Source: Deroplatys truncata | Taxonomy: Eukaryota > Arthropoda > Insecta > Mantodea > Mantidae | Assembly: GCA_030765065.1 (NCBI GenBank) | Contig: CM060981.1 | Span: forward strand, 226,183,152-226,247,151 | Direction of reading: 5' to 3' | DNA length: 64,000 nt | Shown here: positions 56,991 through 64,000 of the stretch, piece after piece | How positions within the stretch are numbered: position 1 is the first letter of the stretch | How the letters are laid out: each line of letters starts with the position of its first letter | Notes under the pieces: model-generated | Seen by the model: only the letters and a program-made list of their open reading frames with translations | Told to the model about the DNA's origin: nothing | The model's database searches: none | Translations under genes and position numbers: made by a program

Positions 56991-57913
56991 TATCCTGTTA
57001 TTTATGGGGAGGTATACAAAATTTGATAGGTTTGTACAAAAATATAGAATGTGAATCAATTTGAAAATGATAATGTAATGAGGGTTTAAAATAATAATGC
57101 TAAAATAAAATTATTTCTGATTTTATGCTGTTTTAAAAGTATTTAATGCAGATATGGACCCTCTTTCATGTTTTTCTTCTCCTCTGCAGTTAATTTAGCA
57201 TTTGGAGATTCCTGAGGTCTCTTGTTGGTTTGTTCGCTTAAATGTAGGCACAACTTACAATTTTTAATGCAATTTCATAGAAAGCTAGGCTTACAGGCAG
57301 ACATTTAAATCATCCTAAGACATGCTTTAAAAGGCTATAGAAGCTACATAGAATTAAAGTAGGTGGTTTGTAGTGGTTAATAACACTAAAATTCTTGTTT
57401 ATGAATTTTGGCAATTTTTCCCTTTTTACACAGATGGGTATACTGGTGACTTGTAGGCTGAAAAATTTGCATCAGTTATTTCTGATCTGTTCAGTAAAGA
57501 CCACTCCTAATATAATAAGCAAAACTTATGTTGTTATGCTGTATGATTTGTTTTCTATTAGGTTTTTACACCTTCTGCAAAACATGACTTACAGTGTTAG
57601 TTTAGACAGCCATGAGAAATAACAGTGCTGGCACAGTTTTTAATTAATATTGTTTATAATTTGCATTGTAAGTTTATTAAATAAAAATAAATGAAATGGT
57701 GGGGGAGCCATAAAATAGAGCTAAGTCAGCTGTGAGGATGAAAAGGTTGGATATTCTTGCCACCTTGCCTTTTTAAAAAAGAATTTTCAGAATGGAGAGG
57801 TAACATTTAGGTAAACAAATGGTAAAATTTGTTAAGAAAAATTGATGAAGCCAAGTTGATTTCAGTCCCATGAATAGGACTAGACTTACAGTGGATTTTA
57901 TGACTGTATGTTA

Positions 57914-58868
57914 AAAACTCTGATGTGTTACACTCACATGACTTTCTCTACTCTTGTACAAACTATTTTTACAAACTCTTATTCTCCATCTATTTCATAT
58001 TAATCGAGATAAACATTTGCAGAAATGATCTTTTGACATGTAAAGAGAATTACATTTTGCATATAGCGACCAGTTCTAAAAATATTTAACTATCGCTTAT
58101 GGCCTGCTATGTTCCCCTTGTTTTGTATTTGCAAGGGCAATATAGAAATACAGTAGCCTTTAAGCATAGACATATCTCTTAATAGCTGGTTCCTATGTGC
58201 AGCACCATTTTCTTTGCCACAGATTAATACTCTTTGCATATCCAAGACAAAAAAATGAATAACGAATTTCCATTTGAGAAAAAGTATAAGTATTGGAAAA
58301 TTTAAGGGAATAATGAGCAATATATCGAAAATGGTTCACTCAACAAAAACAATGTACCTGACATAAATTGTGTATTTTAATGCGATTTACATTTTTTGTG
58401 TAGTAAAATTTTGTCTATCTTTTATGGTTTACCAGTTATTCAAAAGTTGTTCACAATGAAGAATACTATTGGAGACATTCCCAGAAAATTCAAGATATAC
58501 ATTTTATTTTCCATAAAAATGTCTTAAACTTATGGTATTTTATTCAAAATTGTTGAGCCATTTTTGAGAAAATAAAAATTTTCAAGAAATGTTCCATGTA
58601 AGGGTAATCTGGGGTGGGGGGATTTTCTTGAAAACCTTTGTGTCGCATCTCTGGAGGATATTCATCCTAAATACCAAGTTTGGTGTTTATCCAACTGTTC
58701 GTTTCTGAGTTATGCTGTTCACAGACAGACACACGGACATGTTTCCAAAAATACTTTTTTGGATTCAGGAGGCCTCAAAACATGTATTTCTGGTGAAATC
58801 TCGGTATCAAATTTTTTAGTGGAATGCAATATTTCCCCTGCTTACTATATGTTGTAGAGAAAGTAAAA
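57914..58868 (+). mobile_element. HX element, copy I (full length, ~0.95 kb)
   Basis: Left end TCTGATGTGTTACACTCACA, right end TGTAGAGAAAGTAAAAATA. It is the longest copy and includes the extra left-third segment seen in copy F. The microsatellite is reduced to ACAGACAGACACACGG. Confidence 0.9.
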
Positions 58869-58997
58869 ATAGGAGCCTGCAAAGCTGTATAAGAAAATCA
58901 GAAAGATATGATTGGTATACTAAATCATGTGAACATACCCTTTCGCTTATATTTATATGTAGGCACAGGCAATTTGTATGTAGTGGTATCCAACACC

Positions 58998-59075
58998 ATC
59001 CCCAAAATGTTAGTTGGTTGGTACCTAATGTTGGGCAGCTGGTAATGAAGTCATTCACTCTCATGCACTCCAGTA
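58998..59075 (-). repeat. LINE 3' end fragment, same as 47581-47652
   Basis: The stretch from TAGTTGGTTGGTACCTAATG to GCACTCCAGTA matches 47581-47652 closely. It ends exactly at the TA where Tigger element 2 is inserted. Confidence 0.7.
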
Positions 59076-60226
59076 CAGTAGAATCTCGTTAGTACGTTTT
59101 TGCAGGGACCTAAGTATTTGGACGTCATAGGCGGGAAAACATGTTAACGAAAATACAAAATCTGCCATTTAAGAGCATAGTTTTGTAATAAATTATAATG
59201 CTACGTCTCCATGGGCAGTTGAAATATATTTCAAGTACAATTTTATACTGAATATGATCCGTGTTTCCATGTTAAATTCAATATGTGTTCAAATGGATTT
59301 GGATACACAAAACCTGAGAATAAATAATTCAAGCTTTTATGTTGATCAACTTGGATGTTTGAGGTTAGGAATGTTTTTGAGAAAATAAATTGCAAATTAT
59401 GGAAGCGACAATAGTGGCTTTGCTGTGTGTTTTATTACACATATGATAACAATTTCCGCTAAAAAAGAAAACAAAATTATGTGCGTGCATTGTGTTACAA
59501 GTACAATAGACGATAGTAACTCTGGCATATTCCAATACTATTTGAATATGGTAGGTGTTTCCATGCAACAAATTTCGTTCCGATTCATTTCTGATCCTAT
59601 TTTCCAAGAGGAAAGTTTTATTTTATGATTTTTCCCTTCTTTAAAAGCAGTTTCAATCAATTTAGGTTTGCTAACAATTGTGTTTTAAGGTTGACGGAGG
59701 AATGTTTAACTTCCGCATTATATCCACATGTTTCATATTTGGATTGTGGTATACTTCAAGAATTTTCAGTTTTTCAGTGTTGATTATTTACTACATTTTC
59801 TTTTTTTCATTGCAAATGAAAAGTTAAAATACAATCTACGTATGTTTGGTCAACACTCAACAGTAGAAACTATCATTAACGTTTACCACACCAGATAAAG
59901 CATTCTCTATCCCGCTCACATAAATCGTGTCACACAAATATTTACATACATGCATGTAATTGGCTGCCGGTATCCACCCCGTGACCAAGGATTGACCAAA
60001 GTATCAAATGGAGGATGTCAAACTTTGAACGTGTTAAGCGCCCACTCCCACTGGACTGACCAAGGATTGGCCAAAACAGTGAATGAGGATGTCAAACTTC
60101 AAACGTAGTAAGCAGGATTAGGAAAACGCAGTAAGCAAACGTTATTTATTACATTTGGTGATTTGGTACAGGGACTTTTATAATGCAACGTAATAAACGG
60201 GAAAACGTGTTAATGAGATTCCACTG
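59076..60226 (-). mobile_element. pogo/Tigger-type element 2 (1151 bp) keeping a CENP-B-like HTH
   Basis: TA at 59074-59075 and 60227-60228 flank ends CAGTAGAATCTCGTTAGTAC and (complement) CAGTGGAATCTCATTAACAC. On the minus strand, near 59820-59620, the same HTH is readable (KLKILEVYHNPNMKHVDI, RKLNIPPSTL) but with frame damage. Same family as element 1 in opposite orientation; also lacks a DDE domain. Confidence 0.88.
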
Positions 60227-60378
60227 TATTATATTCCAAAAATGTTATTGTGTATATGGCAGCCCTAATCATAGGTTGATAAAAATAGAGACAAATATTT
60301 AAAAAAAACTATTTGATCTTTAGAGGTTTATTAAAGTGTGCTCCATGTATAAAATTCTATTGACATGAATGATTACAG

Positions 60379-60667
60379 ATGTAGGAGAAAGCCTAGTAAA
60401 CAAATCAGCAAGACTTTTGAGTGCCAGTAATGCAGAGGATGGTGATGGAGCAGCATGTGGGAAGTCTGTTGTCCAAGTAGCACATCAGATGATAGCTGGA
60501 AACTTGTTGCGTAGTGTCAGCACCACCAGCAAAGAGGAACCTATGACAGGAGAAGGCTACAACAAAAACAAACGCCGTGGTAGCAAATCTCTACCTGCTA
60601 GCCCTCTTGGTTCACCAGATACAAGCCCAGATTCTTCTCCACGGAGTCACAGGAAATATCAAAATAG
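60379..60667 (+). CDS. Host gene, coding exon 3 (95 codons)
   Basis: The acceptor GATTACAG ends at 60378; the donor GTACTG follows 60667. The junction codon with exon 2 is Asp. The exon reads VGESLVNKSARLLSASNAED, a GDGAACGKSVVQVAHQMIAG stretch that could form a short helix, then a basic and Ser/Pro-rich tail (NKNKRRGSKSLPASP, SPDTSPDSSPRSHRKYQN). The SP/TP repeats next to basic residues look like proline-directed kinase targets or 14-3-3-type sites (inference). The last codon is split (AG + next exon), so the protein continues beyond the window. No next exon with the right phase was seen up to 64000. Confidence 0.75.
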
Positions 60668-61080
60668 GTACTGTATCCTCATTGCTTCTCAGATGCTTGG
60701 AAATAACAATCGGGCACTTGAAAGTAACAGTGCATATGCATATTTGTGTAACCACAGTCTTATTTCATTGTTTAAACCTTACTGAAATATGTGAAATTTT
60801 ATGAAATAATTTTTGAGCAATTTTTATTTAGGAAACAAAAGCCTACTTTTTGGATTCTGCAGTATTTTTGCATTACAGTGAACAGCTTTTAAGTTTTGCA
60901 TTTTCACATGAATGCCCATAAGAAGCATTTGATGTGATGTTCAAAATCGATTTATATTCTATGTGAACGAAAATTGACGTTTATAAAATGAAATGCAATA
61001 GGCATTAGTTGGAGTAACTGATTATCACATGGTGTATTAGGTTTGCTCCAGCAGTAGTCTCTGATCATGCACTTTCCAAC
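60668..61080 (+). other. Start of intron 3, unassigned
   Basis: Ordinary AT-rich intronic sequence with no recognised feature. Confidence 0.5.
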
Positions 61081-61094
61081 AAAATCAGTTATGT

Positions 61095-61660
61095 ATATAT
61101 TGTAATGAAAAGAAGCTAGAAACAGTGATGTGTATTGAATTTATTTAAAGGTGAGTCGGAATTGTTACACTAACATCACTTAAGTTTACTCACTTAACAT
61201 GTTTCGGGAAACGGTTGTTCCCATCCTCAGAAGTTAATTTGACTGGCCCGTGTTGTTGGTGTTTCCATTTTTTGGACTGGATCCTGTGGTGGCATCTTGT
61301 GGTGGAGTACTTCTGGAAGTACATTTCTCCACCACAAGATGCCACCACAGGATCCAGTCCAAAAAACGGAAACACCAACAACACGGGCCAGTCAAATTAA
61401 CTTCTGAGGATGGGAACAACCGTTTCCCGAAACATGTTAAGTGGACTGGATCCTGTGGTGGCATCTTGTGGTGGAGTACTTCTGGAAGTACATTTCTCCA
61501 CCACAAGATGCCACCACAGGATCCAGTCCAAAAAACGGAAACACCAACAACACGGGCCAGTCAAATTAACTTCTGAGGATGGGAACAACCGTTTCCCGAA
61601 ACATGTTAAGTGAGTAAACTTAAGTGATGTTAGTGTAACAATTCCGACTCACCTTTAAAT
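61095..61660. mobile_element. 566 bp palindromic insertion with 14 bp direct flanking repeat
   Basis: AAAATCAGTTATGT occurs at 61081-61094 and 61661-61674 and brackets the segment. Inside, nearly all sequence from about 61141 to 61660 is self-complementary. Two centres have the palindrome TACTTCTGGAAGTA (61308-61321 and 61477-61490). A 169 bp unit at 61274-61442 is repeated without a difference I can see at 61443-61611. The outer arms (AAAGGTGAGTCGGAATTGTT and its complement) also pair. Many short frames on both strands are consequences of the palindrome. Confidence 0.88.
61274..61611. repeat. Two identical 169 bp tandem units, each containing a palindrome
   Basis: Each unit starts GGACTGGATCCTGTGGTGGC and ends AACATGTTAAGT. 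About 80 bases of each unit are a near-perfect hairpin around TACTTCTGGAAGTA. Identity of the units points to a recent event or to assembly duplication. Confidence 0.93.
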
Positions 61661-61684
61661 AAAATCAGTTATGTTGACAAACTA

Positions 61685-63024
61685 AGAGGTCTGTTCAAAA
61701 AAATTCCAGAACATTCGTAATTTTGTGTGAATGGAGTGTTGGAGCGAAATGCGGTTGACATCCCTGCACACGCCTGTGTTTAATGTGTAACTGCTGGAAG
61801 TTTCCCTATTCTGTCTGTTAGTTATTGTTCAGTGCTGCATTGAGTAGAACGTTGTGTCACACAGTTTGTGAATTTTGAGATGGCAGAGTTAAAGGAGCAA
61901 CGCATCTGCATTAAATTTTGCGTGAAACTCAAGAAAACCTTTATAGAGACACACCAAATGATGCAGGAAGCCTATGGTGATGAGTGCTTAAGCCGTACTC
62001 GGTGTTATGAATGGTTCACGTGGTTTAAAAATGGCCAGATGGAAGTTAAAGATGATCCTCATTCAGGACACCCTTCGACGTCTACCGGCGACTTTCATGT
62101 GAGGAAACGTCAACAAAATTGTGCATGCCAATCAAAGACTGACTGTCCAAGAGATTGCAGAAGAATGCAACATTTCAGTTGGATCAAGTTATGAAATCCT
62201 GACACAGCATATTGGAATGCATTGTGTTGCAGCCAAGTTTGTCCCACTGCTCATGAGTCAAGACCAGAAAGACCATCGGATCGCAATCTGTGAAGAGCTT
62301 TTGGATCGCGCAAATGAGAACGAGATGTCCCTAAGAGAATCATAACTGGTGATGAGACATGTGTCTATGGTTATATTGAGACCAAGGTTCAATCTTCACA
62401 ATGGGTCGGGAGAGATTCTCCAAGACCTTAAAAGGCTCGTCAGGTCAAATGTCAAAGCCATGCTGATAGTTTTCTTTGACTTTGAAGGATTAGTTCATGA
62501 ATTCTTGCCACGGGAACAAACTGTTAATCATGGTACTATCAGGAGGTGTTGCAACGCCTGCGAGAAAATATGAGAAGCAAATGGCCTGAAATGTGGTGAG
62601 ACAATTTATGGCTCTTGCATCATGATAATGCACCCGCACATTCATCCCTTTTGGTACGTGACTATTGCACAAAAGACGATATCACTGTGCTGCCTTATCC
62701 TCTGTACTCTCCAGACCTGTCCCCTGCAGACTTCTTTTAATTTCCAACGTTGTAAACCCTATCGAAAGGATGAAGATTTGCCATGATAGACGAGATAAAA
62801 GAAATTTTGCAGATGGTGCTTTGCACAATCCAGAAAGAGTTGTACCAAGACTGCTTCCAGAAGTGGAAACGGCATTGGGAGCGGTGCGTCAATTGTGGAC
62901 AAGAGTATTTCAAAGGAGACCTTTGGGGAGCTTTCAAAGGGGAGCTTTTACTTGCACAATAAGTAAAAGGTAAGTATAGAAAAATGTTGTGGACAAAGTT
63001 CTGAAATTTTTTGAACAGACCTCG
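61685..63024 (+). mobile_element. mariner element, 1340 bp, Mos1-type HTH protein remnant
   Basis: TA at 61683-61684 and 63025-63026. Ends AGAGGTCTGTTCAAAAAAAT and (complement) CGAGGTCTGTTCAAAAAATT are inverted repeats of about 30 bp. The transposase is on the plus strand, starting near 61868-61880: QRICIKFCVKLKKTFIETHQ, AYGDECLSRTRCYEWF, FKNGQ and GHPSTST, a frameshift, then RLTVQEIAEECNISVGSSYE (HTH), MSQDQKDHRIAICEELLDRA, LIVFFDFEG, LLHHDNAPAHSSLLVRDY and LYSPDLSPADFF. The last two motifs keep D34D spacing (34 residues between the Asp residues). At least three frame breaks make it inactive. It is the best-preserved catalytic core in the window. Confidence 0.92.
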
Positions 63025-63026
63025 TA

Positions 63027-63700
63027 TATTGGAACAGCCTATTGTCAGCATATGGTACTCTTGTCCTCTTATTGATGTGTTTACCCAATTTGAAGGAGGC
63101 AGAATTATGTATGCTCCTCTTTTACTACTACCGGCTATGGAAGAGGCTATATTTTAATGTGAATATGCCATGTACATAATATTTTATGCAATAAATAAAA
63201 TAATAATGTGCAGGAGAGCACCAAACATACACAAAACAAAGACAAGGTGAATGAAAACTGCAGGAAAAAATGGTAGTTGTTTCTGTCTGATGCACTTACT
63301 ACTAGAAAGAAATTGAAATATTGAAAAGCTAGTAACAGTTTAGTGATATCACTGGTGTGTTATTGAAAGAAAATATACCTTTACAGACTATGGATGATAT
63401 ATTTTATCTTTACAATTGTCTACAAATGTACATCAGATAAGTAATTTCTTTGCTCACTAAGAAAGAATTTAAAATAGGGTTTTTCTTTTTTCATTTCACG
63501 TTTCTTTGTTTCTCTTCTTTATTATTTTGATAGGTTTCTTTAGCACTTAACCATGTGAATGGCAGGTTTATGCCTATATCATGGAAAATAATAGGTTTTA
63601 ATCACATACAGAAGAATTGATCGGAATCATAACCTTTCTGTTTTTTTTTTCTTTTTCTTTTTTCTCCACAAAATATAAAACATGCTTCCCCATCTCCACA
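63027..63700 (+). other. Unassigned intron sequence
   Basis: No exon, repeat or tRNA-like signal recognised. Confidence 0.4.
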
Positions 63701-63702
63701 AT

Positions 63703-63880
63703 AAAGGCTGGTTCACAACCAACGAGAACGGTAACCAGAACGAGAACGAGAAAGTTGAAATACATGTATTCAAATGGGAATGTTCACAACCGACGGGAAG
63801 CTTCTCAGGTCCCGGGAACGGGAAAGAAGAGTTGCCCAACTTTTAACTTTCTCGTTCTCGGGCACGGCATATTAGATCCC
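63703..63880. mobile_element. Probable MITE with internal inverted repeat
   Basis: Starts AAAGGCTGGTTCACAACC, an end sequence reminiscent of hAT-type MITEs. CGAGAACGAGAAAGTTGAAA (about 63743-63762) is nearly complementary to TTTTAACTTTCTCGTTCTCG (about 63840-63860). GTTCACAACC also recurs directly at 63782. The right end is not clear. Confidence 0.45.
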
Positions 63881-64000
63881 TATTGTGCATATTAGACTTT
63901 TCACTCTAGAGGTTATTCTAAGCGACCATGACAGCCACTAGTGCTCTCTATAGTTGCAAGCTGGAAACATGAAACTGGAAGGAATTAGTAGTAAATGTGC

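Larger units (their letters stand above)
46709..60378 (+). other. Intron 2 of the host gene (13.7 kb)
   Basis: Bounded by GTATGA and GATTACAG. It contains the ATT microsatellite, a LINE, two Tigger-type elements, a hAT relic, a 1.46 kb TIR element, a SINE fragment and two HX copies. Stretches 47010-47580, 49640-50963, 53050-53688, 55155-55645, 55750-56139 and 56991-57913 hold nothing I can assign. Confidence 0.65.

Noticed and set aside
61190-61613. Cluster of overlapping Cys/Trp-rich frames on both strands
   Set aside because: The palindrome makes the same frames appear repeatedly in both directions; none has a partner domain or gene context.
1-64000. CRISPR arrays, operons, rRNA genes or bacterial-type promoters
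   Set aside because: Nothing of this kind is visible; the spliced gene and transposon content indicate a eukaryotic nuclear sequence.

Overview
The window looks like insect nuclear DNA: AT-rich, no bacterial-style gene packing, introns over 10 kb, and relics of element families usual in insects (mariner/Tc1 of several types, an R1-like LINE, copia, Ty3/gypsy, hAT, pogo/Tigger, tRNA-derived SINEs). I cannot name the species. Apart from one host gene nearly everything I can identify is mobile-element debris, much of it nested.

The host gene lies on the + strand. Three coding exons join in phase: exon 1 at 34544-34623 (ATG just after an in-frame TAA, GT donor), exon 2 at 46488-46708 and exon 3 at 60379-60667, which ends in a GT donor so the gene runs off the right edge. 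Introns are about 11.9 and 13.7 kb. They encode 196 complete residues of a Ser/Pro-rich, probably disordered protein that I do not recognise with confidence.

Region by region: 1-3480 is two large AGT/AAT-type trinucleotide arrays around the 3' part of an R1-like LINE. 4.3-10.1 kb has two copies of a ~0.9 kb interspersed element (called HX here), a 351 bp element with 16 bp perfect inverted ends, a cluster of ACTGGTATCCAG dyads and a G+C-richer island. 11.3-12.5 kb has a TTAA-flanked DNA element and half of a foldback MITE. 12.95-18.04 kb is a decayed Ty1/copia element holding four SINEs of one family. 18.5-19.8 kb has the complete foldback MITE, a tRNA-like relic and a LINE RT scrap. 20.3-23.2 kb is a decayed Ty3/gypsy-like element on the minus strand. 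23.2-28.2 kb is mostly unassigned. 28.2-34.1 kb is a pile of HX fragments, one split by a mariner fragment and then by a 1.26 kb mariner.

Inside the gene, intron 1 (34.6-46.5 kb) carries SINEs, two HX copies and a cluster of four mariner/Tc1 relics. Intron 2 (46.7-60.4 kb) carries an ATT microsatellite, a LINE with RNase H but little or no room for an RT, two pogo/Tigger elements that each keep a CENP-B-type HTH, a hAT relic, a 1.46 kb element with a 3 bp duplication, and two HX copies. Intron 3 begins with a striking 566 bp insertion at 61095-61660: a near-perfect palindrome with an internal 169 bp tandem duplication, flanked by a 14 bp direct repeat. A 1.34 kb mariner follows at 61685-63024.

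The most interesting points are the palindromic insertion, the HX family (possibly Helentron-like), the LINE embedded in trinucleotide arrays, the SINE cluster in copia, and the unrecognised gene. All reading was by eye; no alignment or database search was run.
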